From Alistipes sp. ZOR0009 (GTDB taxonomy: Bacteria; Bacteroidota; Bacteroidia; Bacteroidales; ZOR0009), in assembly GCF_000798815.1 (NCBI RefSeq), contig NZ_JTLD01000003.1, positions 1-64,000 on the forward strand: a stretch of DNA of 64,000 nucleotides, read 5' to 3'. Shown here one piece after another: positions 18,360 to 29,300 of the stretch. Positions within the stretch are counted from its first letter, which is position 1. The number at the start of each line of letters is the position of its first letter. The position numbers were made by a program, and so were the translations under genes. The notes under the pieces are model-generated. The model saw only the letters and a list, made by a program, of their open reading frames with translations. It had not been told where the DNA came from and made no database searches.

Positions 18360-21300
18360 TTAAAAAGTTAGTTGAATGCCAAATACGTACGATTTTGTGA
18401 ATGGAGTAGTGAGGTTGTCGATACCTCCATTAAAAGCACTGCTTCGTGCAAACTCTGGATCAATACCTGTATAGTTTGTCCATGTCCAAATGTTTTCGCC
18501 GCTAGCATAAATTCTTAAGTTGTCAATATTTACTTTCTTAAGAATGGATGGTTGGAATGAATATCCTAGTTGGATATTTCGTAGTCTTATAAAATCACCA
18601 TTTTCTAGGAATCTATCAGATTCTTTAGTGTTACCATTAGGGTCGTTTAATACCGCTCTTGGAATGTCTGTGTTCTTATTTTGAGGAGTCCAAGAGTTAA
18701 GAGTGCTGCTTAAAAAGTTTGATCCTGAACTCATCGACTCATAAAGATACCTGTTGGCATTGTACAGTTTATGCCCCCAGCCACTTCCCAAAAGGAAGCT
18801 AAAATCTAATCCATGGTAAGAGCAGTTTAGGTTTAGGCTAGCTTCTACTTTGGGCATACCTGATCCTTGGAACGTTTTATCTTTATCAGTTATTACTCCA
18901 TCTCCATTGGTGTCCCTGAATCTTAGGTCTCCAGGTTGTGCTAGTGGCTGAAGTTTTTTTCCTTTAGAGTTTACATAGGCATTTACCTCCTCAATAGATT
19001 GGAAAATACCGTCTGTTTCGTATAAGAAAAATGCTCCAACAGGGTAGCCAACTTTTGTAGAGGTTGGGAAGTGTGATGTTCCGAACTTGAGACCTTCGCC
19101 AGGAATTGCTTGGTCATTTGAGGAAAGTTTGGTTACCTCGTTTTTGATATAAGAGATGTTAAATCCTATGTTGTAATTAAATTCTTTGTAAGAATTTCGG
19201 TAACTTAATTCAAACTCAACACCTTTATTCTCAAAACTTCCAACGTTCATAATAGGGTTGACTAAACCTGCCGATGCTGGCAGTACTTTTGTTATTAACA
19301 AATCGTTGGTGCCATTTATAAAGAAATTAAGCGTACCTGTAAGTTTTGAGTCAAATAAAGAATAGTCTATTCCTATATTTTTAGACTCGGCAGATTCCCA
19401 TTGTAGTTTTTGATCTTCAAAAGATGTTGCAATACTTCCAGGCCAAGGATTTCCTGCGCTTCCTTGCACATACCCATATTTTAGATAATTACCAGAAACA
19501 ATTAGAGGCTGTGATCCGTAATAGCCAAGAATTGATTCGTTCCCTAAAAGTCCCCAACTAGCCCTTAATTTAAGATTGTTAATAACCGTGTTTCTGGGGA
19601 AGAATTCTTCTTCTGTTATTTTCCATCCTAAAGCAACTGACGGGAATGTTCCCCATCTGCTGTCTTTCCCGAATTTTGATGAACCATCTTTACGAATTGT
19701 AGCTTGGAGTAAGTACCTATTCAAGAAAGAATAATTCATACGTCCAAAATAGGATAGGCGGTTGTACTCATATTTCGAGCCAGATGCATTGTATGTTCCT
19801 CCCTGTCCTCCATCGATGGTTTTAAAGTATTCGTCTAGGAAACCACTAGGAATGGTAGATGGTTCACCCTTGTCGTTATAAACCGTAGTTTTTCCTTCAA
19901 TTGAAACGGAGTTCCAATTAGATTTTTGACTTGTTACGGAAGTTCCTGCAATTAAGTTTATAGAGTGATCTGCTATTTTTTTATTAAATGTCAGAACATT
20001 GTCAAATGTCTGAGTTTCATAGAACGTTCTATCTTCCGAATAGTAGGGGTAAAGAACTATATCCTTAATGCTTGATTTGTATTTTGGGCTATGATAGTAG
20101 CCTTGGCTATTTATGCTATTGTATGAGTAGCCACTTTTATACTGTAACCAATCTGTAAACTTAAGTGTTGCAGCTATTGTCCCATTAAAGTTTTGACTTT
20201 TGCTCCAACTTGTTTTAAAATGATCTTCAGCAAGAGGGTTTCTGTTGGTTGGTATTTCATATTTACTTCCAGTTAATCCAAATCCAGCTTCCTGACTTGG
20301 ATCGTAAATCGGAGCAAGGGGAGAAATCATGTATGTTTCCTTAAAGCTGAATTTTGGTTGTTCATTGTCGGTTGCGCGGTACGACACTACTGATTCAACT
20401 TCCAAAATGGACTTCTTAAAGTTTAATTTCATTCTACCTCCTTTTTCTTTGAACTGATTGCCAATGAAAATTCCTTTGTCATTGGTCATGTTGGTTGAAA
20501 GGGCAAAGAGAAGATTGTCTTGGCCACCTGTTATGCCAAGGTTGTAGTTTTGAGCTAGTCCATTTCTTAGAACCGCATCTTGCCAATTGGAGTTAACATC
20601 AATTTTTGCATTAATATATTCAGGTAATGCCATAGGATTGTTTGGGAATTGCCTGTTATATTCTTCGTACATGCGTTTGTGTACAAGTTTATATCCCTCA
20701 GCGTCTAATAGGTCAAGTTTGTTGTCTACTTTGTTAAAACTTAAGTAAGAGTTAAAGTTGATTTTAACTTTCCCTTGGTTACCTTTTCTTGTCGTAACTA
20801 TAACAACCCCATTACCTGCAAGCGACCCATAAATTGCAGAAGCTGCACCGTCTTTTAGGATCTCAAGATTTTCGATATCTGCAGGGGCTACTGTCGTAAT
20901 ATCACCAGGGAAACCATCTATGATGTAAAGAGGGGAGGCATCACCAAAGGTGCTGAGCCCGTGTATTGTCATTTTAGCATTTGAGCCTGCATTACCTCCA
21001 AATTTTTTTATAGAGATTCCAGCAACTTTTCCTTGCAGCGCTTCAACAGGATTAGTTGTTGCCCTTTTGAGTAAATCCTCTTTTTTTACTGATGCTACCG
21101 ATCCGGTAAGGTCGCTCTTCTTTATGGTTCCATAACCAATAACTACCACCTCGTCAATTTTGGTGTTGTCCAATTCAAGGACAAACTCGATAGGAGAGGA
21201 CGAACTGATTTTTTGTTCCGTTGGCTTATAGCCAATGTAGCTTACTACGAGAACATCTCCTTTAGCGACTTTAATGGAAAATGCTCCGTTGACATCAGTT

Positions 21301-21491
21301 GCTGCTCCTGTTGTCTTTCCTTTTACGATGACAGAAGCACCTGGGATTGTTTGTCCTTTTTCGTCCAGTACTTTTCCTGTGATTTTTAAGTCCTGGGCTA
21401 GTGCAGGACCCGCGAAAAGAATTAGAACCGCCATTGTTAACTTTAACAACAGCGATTTAAAACTAAGATTAGGTTTAAATGCGTTACTCAT
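18360..21491 (-). CDS. SusC/RagA-family TonB-linked outer-membrane transporter
   Basis: 1043 aa. The signal peptide ends at ALA (32), leaving Gln33. A carboxypeptidase-regulatory-like domain covers about 36-108 (ITGKVLDEKGQTIPGASVIV...LVVSYIGYKP). The SusC signature DEVVVIGYG follows at 113-121, then the plug (about 120-230, with LYIIDGFPGDI and IYGSLAGNGVVIVTTRKG) and a 22-strand barrel ending in YVFGIQLTF with the terminal Phe. No STN domain is present, so it does not itself signal to a sigma factor; regulation more likely comes from the upstream TPR-HTH protein. It imports the oligosaccharide with the following SusD. Confidence 0.96.
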   Translation of the reverse strand: MSNAFKPNLSFKSLLLKLTMAVLILFAGPALAQDLKITGKVLDEKGQTIPGASVIVKGKTTGAATDVNGAFSIKVAKGDVLVVSYIGYKPTEQKISSSSPIEFVLELDNTKIDEVVVIGYGTIKKSDLTGSVASVKKEDLLKRATTNPVEALQGKVAGISIKKFGGNAGSNAKMTIHGLSTFGDASPLYIIDGFPGDITTVAPADIENLEILKDGAASAIYGSLAGNGVVIVTTRKGNQGKVKINFNSYLSFNKVDNKLDLLDAEGYKLVHKRMYEEYNRQFPNNPMALPEYINAKIDVNSNWQDAVLRNGLAQNYNLGITGGQDNLLFALSTNMTNDKGIFIGNQFKEKGGRMKLNFKKSILEVESVVSYRATDNEQPKFSFKETYMISPLAPIYDPSQEAGFGLTGSKYEIPTNRNPLAEDHFKTSWSKSQNFNGTIAATLKFTDWLQYKSGYSYNSINSQGYYHSPKYKSSIKDIVLYPYYSEDRTFYETQTFDNVLTFNKKIADHSINLIAGTSVTSQKSNWNSVSIEGKTTVYNDKGEPSTIPSGFLDEYFKTIDGGQGGTYNASGSKYEYNRLSYFGRMNYSFLNRYLLQATIRKDGSSKFGKDSRWGTFPSVALGWKITEEEFFPRNTVINNLKLRASWGLLGNESILGYYGSQPLIVSGNYLKYGYVQGSAGNPWPGSIATSFEDQKLQWESAESKNIGIDYSLFDSKLTGTLNFFINGTNDLLITKVLPASAGLVNPIMNVGSFENKGVEFELSYRNSYKEFNYNIGFNISYIKNEVTKLSSNDQAIPGEGLKFGTSHFPTSTKVGYPVGAFFLYETDGIFQSIEEVNAYVNSKGKKLQPLAQPGDLRFRDTNGDGVITDKDKTFQGSGMPKVEASLNLNCSYHGLDFSFLLGSGWGHKLYNANRYLYESMSSGSNFLSSTLNSWTPQNKNTDIPRAVLNDPNGNTKESDRFLENGDFIRLRNIQLGYSFQPSILKKVNIDNLRIYASGENIWTWTNYTGIDPEFARSSAFNGGIDNLTTPFTKSYVFGIQLTF

Positions 21492-21677
21492 AACTTGGTT
21501 TTGTGAGTTAGTTAAAAACTAATTGCTCGACAAAGTTGTGTAACGTTAATACGGTTAACTAAAATTTGCGATCTACAATGGCTCTACATTGTGATATTTT
21601 ACATACTAAAATAATCTACATTTTAAATGTTAATAAATGGAATATCAATGCTTAAAAAATGTCGATTAGCTTACATT

Positions 21678-23309
21678 TTATATTTTATTCATATAGTCGG
21701 ATAGATCTTCATCTGAATCTAAATTTAACTTTTTGCGGAGCCTATATCGAGCCATGTTAACAGTTTTGGGAGTAGATCCTATGATATTGGCAATGTCTTT
21801 TGTTGATAGTTCTATGCGGAGCATCGACGCTAGGTTCTTTTCATTTTTGGTTAAATCAGGATGTTTTTGCGATAATCGGGATATGAACTCCGCGTTCACA
21901 GATTCAATTTCCTCTATGAGCAAATTTTGTTCGTTGCTGCTGTTCTGGTACTGTACGATGTTGCTGCGAATGCTTTTTAAATGGCGCTTGACGTCTTCCT
22001 CACTCATATTGTGAGCTTGTTTAATATCTTCCTTCAACTTTTCGAGAAAATCATTTTTACTTTTAATATAGCAGGCAAAGTTGGTTAGGTCATTCTTGCT
22101 ATGAACCAGCTCTGTTTCCATACTTCGTCGTTCAACCTCTGCTTGTTGTAGTTTTAATGTTGTTAACTCCTGTTCTTTTTCTGCTAGCTTTTTTAGCGTT
22201 ATAACTCTTTCAATTTGTCGTGTTTTTTTGTACTTGAAAGATAAAAATCCAGCAGTGAGGAGTATCGATACTGCACCTAGAAGAAATATAATTCGTTCAT
22301 TTTTAAGAGATTTAATTTCGTATTCTTTTTGATTTAGATGAAGTTCTTCCTGTTTTTTAGCGAGTATTTTATTGTTTCTTTCACTTTCCAGCTTGCTAAC
22401 CCTTTTGTCTGATAGCATTTCAGTCTCAATATCGTAGAGTTTTTTGAAGTGCTTGAAGGCTTCTGTGTAGTTACCCATTGCTTCATAAACCCACGATCTG
22501 TAGCGGTGGTTATCGGATATGAGCTCTTTTGCATTTAGCGTTTTGGCTATTTTATCGGAAATTGAAAGGCAAGCAAGGGCTTTCTTGAAGTCTTTTGCAT
22601 ACAGGTATTGAACTCCCATATTGTTATAATTTTCGGCGATTGACCAGCTTGCTCCTAGCTTAGTGTTGATCTGTATGGCTTCTTCTAAAAGCTTAACTTT
22701 TTCAAGGGGAGTGTTGTTGGGGTAAAGGCAGAGATTGTTGAGGTTGGAGGCTATTGATTTATTAAGTTTAAGCTGCTTGTTGATTTTTAGTGCTTGAAAA
22801 AAGAATTTTTCGGCTTCCTTATTTTTGTTGAGGTTGATATGTATAAGTCCCATTACATTGTAGCATAATGCAAGGGTTGATTGGTGATTTGTTCGTTCTG
22901 CAATTTTTATAGCCTCATTAACAAAATCCATCGCTTTTTCTTCGAGATGCAGGGAGCGATAGGTGTCGCCCAGAAAAACGGCATACTTCATTTTTAGCTC
23001 CTCATTGGCTGTGGGGCACTCCTCGTAGTTGGTGTATAGCGTTTCGTAGGCAAGCTCATACTGTCCCAGATTTAAAAGGCTGCGTCCTTTGGTTAGATTA
23101 GCCTGTAAACGGTAGGTTTGGTTGTTGTCGCCAGTTAGGTTTGGTAGTAGCCCATTTATAATATTGATTGATTTTGAAGGATTGCTATAAACAATTTTCC
23201 ATGCTATGTCAAGCTGTGTTTTGATAGAACTCTCTGTCTGATGATGCGATGTGCTATTTAAATGGCCAAAGTTTAGGAAGGCCAGAAGAATAAATGATGT
23301 TGCTTTCAT
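21678..23309 (-). CDS. TPR-containing membrane HTH transcriptional regulator
   Basis: 543 aa. The signal peptide (about 1-20) is followed by TPR helices (about 65-295; for example YELAYETLYTNYEECP, STLALCYNVMGLIHINLNKNKEAEKFFFQAL). There is one membrane helix (about 339-358), a coiled coil (about 365-470), and a C-terminal LuxR/SpoIIE-like helix-turn-helix (about 485-543) with LTKNEKNLASMLRIELSTKD and IANIIGSTPKTVNMARYRLRKKL. This layout is a Bacteroidota-specific class that senses a signal with its extracytoplasmic TPRs and binds DNA in the cytoplasm. It is codirectional with and directly upstream of susC (186-bp gap), so it is the likely activator of the operon. Confidence 0.88.
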   Translation of the reverse strand: MKATSFILLAFLNFGHLNSTSHHQTESSIKTQLDIAWKIVYSNPSKSINIINGLLPNLTGDNNQTYRLQANLTKGRSLLNLGQYELAYETLYTNYEECPTANEELKMKYAVFLGDTYRSLHLEEKAMDFVNEAIKIAERTNHQSTLALCYNVMGLIHINLNKNKEAEKFFFQALKINKQLKLNKSIASNLNNLCLYPNNTPLEKVKLLEEAIQINTKLGASWSIAENYNNMGVQYLYAKDFKKALACLSISDKIAKTLNAKELISDNHRYRSWVYEAMGNYTEAFKHFKKLYDIETEMLSDKRVSKLESERNNKILAKKQEELHLNQKEYEIKSLKNERIIFLLGAVSILLTAGFLSFKYKKTRQIERVITLKKLAEKEQELTTLKLQQAEVERRSMETELVHSKNDLTNFACYIKSKNDFLEKLKEDIKQAHNMSEEDVKRHLKSIRSNIVQYQNSSNEQNLLIEEIESVNAEFISRLSQKHPDLTKNEKNLASMLRIELSTKDIANIIGSTPKTVNMARYRLRKKLNLDSDEDLSDYMNKI

Positions 23310-23446
23310 TTTTACGAGGTTGTAGGTTCGGTTTTGATCCTTTTACGAGGAATGGTTGCTCTATAAAAGAACTATTTTACCCTGTTAAAAACGTTAGCAA
23401 ATGTAAAAATATGAGTTGAATGTTCTTTTCTTTTATGAATAAAAAA

Positions 23447-23466
23447 GGCAGCCAATAATGGCTGCC
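23447..23466. terminator. Terminator downstream of the OmpA-like gene
   Basis: An 8-bp stem GGCAGCCA / TGGCTGCC with an ATAA loop. On the minus strand it is followed by TTTTTTATTC, so it ends the OmpA-like lipoprotein gene. Confidence 0.85.
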
Positions 23467-23491
23467 ATATATAAATACAAAGAATAAGTTA

Positions 23492-24184
23492 CTACTTAAG
23501 TGTTCCTTGCTCTGCCTGCTTAATCATGTTTTTGTTGGCTGTAATATACACCTCAACTCTACGGTTTAATGCTCTACCTTCTGGGGTTGCATTATCGGCA
23601 ACAGGTTCATCGTAGGCTTTACCTTCGGTTGTCAAGCGGCTCATGGCAATGCCGTTTACATTTAAGAAATTAGCCACAGCGTCAGCACGATCCTTCGAAA
23701 GTCTAGCGTTGATGTCTCTTGACCCAGTATTGTCGGTATGCCCATAAATGGTTACATCTGTTTCGGGGGTGTTCTTCAAGGAATTGGAGAAATTAATTAG
23801 CGCGGTTTTAGATGCCGAGCTAAGGTTGCTCTTGCCTGTGGCGAATAGGATACCGCTATCAAATGTTACCTTAATTGCTTGTAGGTTATTTGCGTCTGTT
23901 ACTGTTTCAACTTTTGCACCTTCAATCTTTTCTAGTTCTGCCTTTTGCTTATCCATCTTGCGTCCAACAAGAACTCCTGCTCCAGCACCAACAGCTCCGC
24001 CTATGGCAGCCCCTATTGCGGCTCCTTTACCTTTTCCTGCCAATGCGCCAATACCTGCACCTAGAAGCGCCCCTCCTGCACCACCGAGTAAACCTCCTTT
24101 AGTAGTGTTGCTACTACCTGCACAGCTGCTGAGTAAAATAGCACCGCTTAAAAAGAGCGCTGCAAAAATGTTGAAATTCTTCAT
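23492..24184 (-). CDS. OmpA-family lipoprotein with glycine zipper
   Basis: 230 aa. The lipobox LLSSC puts the lipid at Cys21, followed by AGSSN without the K-(D/E)2 export signal, so the protein probably stays on the periplasmic face. A glycine-zipper segment follows (about 30-75; runs of GG, GAG and GAAIG repeats), then the OmpA-like peptidoglycan-binding domain (about 105-220) with VTIYGHTDNTGSRDINARLS, KDRADAVANFL and GRALNRRVEVYI. It ties the outer membrane to peptidoglycan. Architecture is the same as widespread Bacteroidota 'OmpA family protein' lipoproteins. A single gene with its own terminator. Confidence 0.93.
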   Translation of the reverse strand: MKNFNIFAALFLSGAILLSSCAGSSNTTKGGLLGGAGGALLGAGIGALAGKGKGAAIGAAIGGAVGAGAGVLVGRKMDKQKAELEKIEGAKVETVTDANNLQAIKVTFDSGILFATGKSNLSSASKTALINFSNSLKNTPETDVTIYGHTDNTGSRDINARLSKDRADAVANFLNVNGIAMSRLTTEGKAYDEPVADNATPEGRALNRRVEVYITANKNMIKQAEQGTLK

Positions 24185-24413
24185 TTTAATAAATTATTTA
24201 GTAATGGTTGATATCGCTCTTGCATCTATCCTTCATTTCTTTTAGCGATAGTAAAACAGTTACAAGTGCTAAAAGTTTTCTTACCTCTGTTCTTTATGTT
24301 GGCTAATAGGAAGTCGAATATCACTATCAAAAATAAAAAAAAGAGATGGGATGGTGGTGTAATTAAGGTTTTAAAATGCCAATATTGCTGAAAATAGGTA
24401 ACTAAGTGGGACA

Positions 24414-24450
24414 AAAAAGCCCTTTATAATATACTTATAAAGGGCTTTTT
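24414..24450. terminator. Terminator of the glycyl-tRNA synthetase gene (bidirectional form)
   Basis: The near-perfect stem AAAAAGCCCTTTATA / TATAAAGGGCTTTTT has an A-run and a T-run on either side, just after the glyS stop on the minus strand. The gap 24185-24413 contains nothing else recognised. Confidence 0.9.
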
Positions 24451-24464
24451 GTGGATATTTTTTT

Positions 24465-26015
24465 CTACATCAGCTGCTCAAACAGGCTGCGCATCGAGAC
24501 TTTTTCTTCCATAATGCCTCGTAGTGCCGATATGGCAACACGCTCTTGCTCCATGGTGTCGCGATGACGGATTGTAACCATGCCGTCTTCCAGTGTTTGA
24601 TGGTCGATGGTGATACAGAATGGGGTTCCTATGGCATCCTGACGACGATATCTCTTTCCGATGGAGTCCTTCTCGTCGTATTGGCACATGAAGTCCATCT
24701 TTAGCCCATTCATAATTTCGCGTGCTTTTTCTGGTAGCCCATCCTTTTTAACCAGCGGTAGCACAGCTAACTTAACAGGTGCCAATGCAGGTGGTATGCG
24801 AAGCACTACACGCTCGTCGGTAGATCCATCTTCGCGCGTTAACTTTTCTTCCGTATAGGCCGACGATAGTACGGCAAGGAACATACGATCTACTCCAATT
24901 GAGGTTTCTACAACGTATGGTATGTAGCTTTCGTTTGTTTCTGGATCGAAATAGCGGATCTTTTTACCCGAGAACTTTTCGTGGTTTCCTAGGTCAAAAT
25001 CGGTGCGGGAGTGAATTCCTTCAAGCTCCTTAAATCCGAATGGAAAATCGAATTCGATGTCTGCAGCGGCGTTGGCGTAGTGCGCCAACTTATCGTGATC
25101 GTGGAAGCGATACTTGTTGTTGCCCAGTCCCAATGCCTTGTGCCACTTTAGGCGGAATTGCTTCCAGTGCTCGTACCACTCCATTTCGCTGCCAGGGCGA
25201 ATGAAGAACTGCATCTCCATTTGCTCAAACTCGCGCATACGGAATATAAACTGACGAGCAACGATCTCGTTACGGAAGGCTTTCCCTATTTGTGCAATCC
25301 CGAAAGGAAGCTTCATGCGGCCAGTCTTCTGCACGTTTAGGTAGTTAACGAAAATACCTTGAGCAGTTTCGGGACGAAGGTAGATAACCGAAGCTTCTTC
25401 GCTAACCGATCCCATTTGAGTCGAGAACATGAGGTTGAACTGGCGTACGTCAGTCCAGTTACGGCTACCCGAAATGGGGCATACGATATCAAGGTCGATT
25501 ATTAGCTGGCGGAAGGCAACCAAGTCGTTGGCAATCATTACGTCGGCTAGCTGCTTGCGTATGTCTGCTATCTTTTGGTTGTTCTCGAGCACGCGAGGGT
25601 TGGTAGCGCGGAATTGCTCCTCGTCGAACGATTCGCCGAAGCGCTTACGAGCCTTTTCCACTTCCTTCTCAATCTTATCTTCTATCTTGGCGATATGATC
25701 TTCAACTAGCACGTCGGCACGGTAGCGTTTCTTCGAATCCTTGTTGTCGATCAACGGATCGTTAAACGCACCTACGTGGCCCGATGCCTCCCAAATGCGG
25801 GGGTGCATAAAGATGGCAGAGTCGATCCCAACGATATTCTCGTTAAGGCGAACCATGGCATCCCACCAGTAGCGTTTGATGTTGCTTTTCAGCTCAGCAC
25901 CCATCTGACCGTAGTCGTAAACTGCTCCAAGACCGTCGTAAATTTCGCTCGAAGGGAAAATGAAACCGTACTCCTTAGAGTGTGCAATTAGTTTTTTGAA
26001 GATATCCTCGTTCAT
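24465..26015 (-). CDS. glyS: Glycine--tRNA ligase (alpha2 type)
   Basis: 516 aa from the ATG at 26015 (MNEDIFKKLIAHSKEYGF). A longer frame reaches an upstream ATG at 26081, but its extra 22 residues (MILHLVLLHLQ...) do not belong to the family. Class II motifs are present: motif 2 FRNEIVARQFIFRMREFEQME and motif 3 GVDRMFLAVLSSAY with RIPPALAPVKLAVLPL before the anticodon-binding domain (about 410-510). A family-typical N-terminal GFIFPSSEIYDGLGAVYDYG follows the start. It charges tRNA-Gly with glycine. It is the single-chain (eukaryote-like) form usual in Bacteroidota. Confidence 0.97.
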   Translation of the reverse strand: MNEDIFKKLIAHSKEYGFIFPSSEIYDGLGAVYDYGQMGAELKSNIKRYWWDAMVRLNENIVGIDSAIFMHPRIWEASGHVGAFNDPLIDNKDSKKRYRADVLVEDHIAKIEDKIEKEVEKARKRFGESFDEEQFRATNPRVLENNQKIADIRKQLADVMIANDLVAFRQLIIDLDIVCPISGSRNWTDVRQFNLMFSTQMGSVSEEASVIYLRPETAQGIFVNYLNVQKTGRMKLPFGIAQIGKAFRNEIVARQFIFRMREFEQMEMQFFIRPGSEMEWYEHWKQFRLKWHKALGLGNNKYRFHDHDKLAHYANAAADIEFDFPFGFKELEGIHSRTDFDLGNHEKFSGKKIRYFDPETNESYIPYVVETSIGVDRMFLAVLSSAYTEEKLTREDGSTDERVVLRIPPALAPVKLAVLPLVKKDGLPEKAREIMNGLKMDFMCQYDEKDSIGKRYRRQDAIGTPFCITIDHQTLEDGMVTIRHRDTMEQERVAISALRGIMEEKVSMRSLFEQLM

Positions 26016-26225
26016 TTTGCTCGAATTATTGCTTGTATTTTGCAAATGTAGTAAAACTAGGTGTAGAATCATAGCTTGCACGTTTCTTCGGCGCTATAAA
26101 TTATATGCATTGTGCTGCAATGGCTGCATCACGGTTTTGACTATGTATTCTTAAGTTTCGATAGTTATCCTCCTAAAAAGATGTTTTTGTTGTAAAATAG
26201 GAAGTACTACCTATTTAAATTTGCG

Positions 26226-26365
26226 AAATAAAGTTAATGTTTGTACTAGTGCGAGAGATATGTGTGGTGGGTTAGTGCAGAATTTATTTTAATCATTACT
26301 ACTATCCTCTAATAAGCCTTATTTCAAGGCTTTGTATTGTTTAAACACTCTTTCTTTAATTTACC
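26226..26365 (+). promoter_or_regulatory. Conserved leader of giant gene A
   Basis: The block begins AAATAAAGTTAATGTTTGTAC and runs to the start codon. It aligns with the leader of giant gene B throughout: TGTGTGGTGGG, then TTTAATCATTACTAC-ATCCTCTAA, a small hairpin-like AAGCC-TTATTTCA-GGCTT / GGCCTGTTTCAGG, and TCTTTCTTTAATT-ACC before ATG. Gene C shares only the start of the block (about 51796-51835). GTTAAT-TTTG resembles the Bacteroidota -7 element TAnnTTTG but with one extra base, so I cannot fix the promoter. Confidence 0.7.
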
Positions 26366-29300
26366 ATGTTGGCTATGGGTAAGGGGATTTTTGTATCTAC
26401 TACTAACCGAGGGTTAAGAATTTTATTGTTGCTATTTGTCTTTTCTTTGCCTTACTGGTGTTCGGGACAAAATGTTGGCGATTATCGGACGAAAGTTACA
26501 GGAGCGTGGAATTGGAGTAGTGCTGCTAACTGGGAGCGATGTGTGACTGCAGGAACTTGGGTTGGGGCAACTTCTACCGACTATCCAGGTCAAAATCCTT
26601 TGGTGGGAGTGGTAACCATTCAGAATAACACCAATGTTACGTTGGATGTTTCTCCGGCTAATGCCATTGGTTCTCTCGCTATTATTGCTACTTCGAGTAA
26701 TACCAGCATGACTATTGGTGCTGCGAATGTAATTTCGGTGCTAGGAGGTGTTACCATTACGCCATCTTCTTCTGCGAATGTAAATAGTAGCCTTAATGTA
26801 GGAGCCGGCTCTCTTAGTTGTGCAACGTTGTCGAGTAGTAATTCTGGGAATGATAGTCGCGATGCCGTTGTTACTATTGGAACAGGAACGTTGAATGCCT
26901 CGGGGAGCATTGCAATGGACGCAAACGCTAATAGAAATTCTATTGCCTTTACAGGAGGCGGCACTATCAATGTTGTTGGTAATTTTGTTACTGGGACGGT
27001 TACTGCCAATACTGGAATCATCAATGTTGGTGGGAGTTTTACCCCTTCGGTATATACGGCAAACACCGGAACGGTTAACTATAACGGGAATGGAAGCCAG
27101 AATGTTGGGAGTTACACCTATTATAATCTTGCTACTTCTACAGGGGGCAGTAAAACACTCCCTTCTGCTAACATAACTATAAATGGGACATTGTCTGTTA
27201 ATAGCAGTACCCTTCTTTTTGATGCGGCGAATGCAAGGACGATAACCGTCGTTGGCAACCTTATGGGAGATGGAGCTATAGATATGAGTCCGAGCAACCA
27301 GACGCACTCGTTGAATCTTGGAGGCGCGTCAAATAGCATAGGGTCGTTGGTAACAGGTACTGCAGCTTCAACTATAACTTATAACAGAGCCGGAAATCAG
27401 GACATATTTCCAAGCCCTAACTACCGTAACTTAACCATTAATGGAGGCGGAAACAAGTCGCTTACCGGAGATGTTACTATAGGTGGTACGCTAACGCTTA
27501 CTAGTGGAGAAGTTGTACTAGGTGCAAGTAACCTAACATTAGCAGGGACTGCAGCTGTAGGAGGTACTCTTAACTCCTCCAACCACGTAAATGCAAGTGG
27601 TACTGGGCAGCTGAAGAAGGTATTTGCAGCAGGAGCGACTGCCTCCTATACGCTACCTGTTGGTGATGGAATCAACTATTCTCCTATAAACTTAGTATTT
27701 ACAGCAAATACTCAGCAGCGAACTATTGGTGTTAAGGTTACAGACGCTAAGCATCCAAACGATGCTACCGCTACTGATTACCTTACTCGTTATTGGTCGT
27801 TTACTGACGATCAGGCTGGTAGTGGAACTTATACCTATACCGCAACATTTAACTACCTCAATGCTGCAGCAGATGTGGTTGGTGCGGTTGCCAATGTGCG
27901 TGTTAATAGATGGGATGGATCGCTCTGGACGCAGTATAATACAACTCCTGTATCTCCTACTACTGCCATAACCATAACAGGTGGCACTGAAACAACGGCA
28001 CCACTTAACGGGAGCTCTTTTACAGGAAGAGTAAATGGCCCCGTAACCTATACGTGGAATAAACCTAATGCAACCGCAAGCTATACCGATCCTTCGAGTT
28101 GGACGCCTGCCCGTCTTTCGCCTCAAACTACAGATATCCTGCTTTTCGATAACGCAGGTGCTGCAGTAGCAACAGGCGTTCCTGCAGAAACAGTAGCGAG
28201 GCTACTACTCGTTAATGGGTCAAACGTTACCCTTCAGCCTCTTGCTGGTGCCGATAGAGTTTTAACTATAGGGGGAGGTAGTGGAGATGATCTTGATATT
28301 GCAGCTGGTACTACGCTCACCGTAGGCAATACAGGAGTTAACAATGTAAACCTTACCATGGGACTTCTATCTACAGGAGTCGTAAAAGGGACTCTTGTAA
28401 ATGCGGGTATTGTTACTTCTTCGGCATTTCTCTTTAACTTCTATGCAAACTCTACCTATACTCATGCGCGTAATGGAGGAACAATTCCTAACGCTACGTG
28501 GAATCCTACCTCTACCTGTAGCGTTACGGGTACTACCAACACTGCTCCTGCAGGCCTTAACCAGTCGTTTGGTAACTTAACGTTAAGCTCATCCTCATTA
28601 ACGGCAGCTGTGACGGCAAGCCTCTCTGGTAACACTACCGTTAGTGGTAACCTATATATAGCGGGGACATCATCTACCAATAAGTTTGGGTTGAACCTTG
28701 CTGGATTTAACTTTACCGTAAATGGAACAACGGTTGTAGATGCCAATGGTCAACTTATTGATGGTACCGCAGGAGGTACTAACCTTTTTGTCGGAAGAGT
28801 TTCCACCAACGCTTCTGGGGTATGGAATGTAAATCAGCCCACCTCCTTTAGAGGGGGACTAACTGTAGATGGAACGTTTACTGGTGGAGCGTACACGTTT
28901 GACACTAACGATCAAACCATCGATGGTAACTCTGCCATAACCATACCCAGTATTGTAGTTGCTACGGCAGGTAAGACGCTAACCAACCTTACAAGTAACG
29001 GGTTGACGGTGAGTGGTGCCATATCGGGGGCTGGTAATTTTACCAACGGAAACGCAACAACACCTGCATCGCTTAGTGTTACTGCTACAACTCCTTTTAC
29101 ACTAACAGGAATGCTTGATCTCGCTTCGAACCCTAATACAGTAAACTATTCGGGAACAGGTGCGCAAACTATTGGCGCTTACAGCTTCTATAACCTTACA
29201 AGTTCAAGTAGTGGAGCACGAACATTGGCTAGTACAGGAACAATTTCGATTAGCGGAGTATTTACAAAAGGAACTAATAGCTATACGACAACCGGTAGTA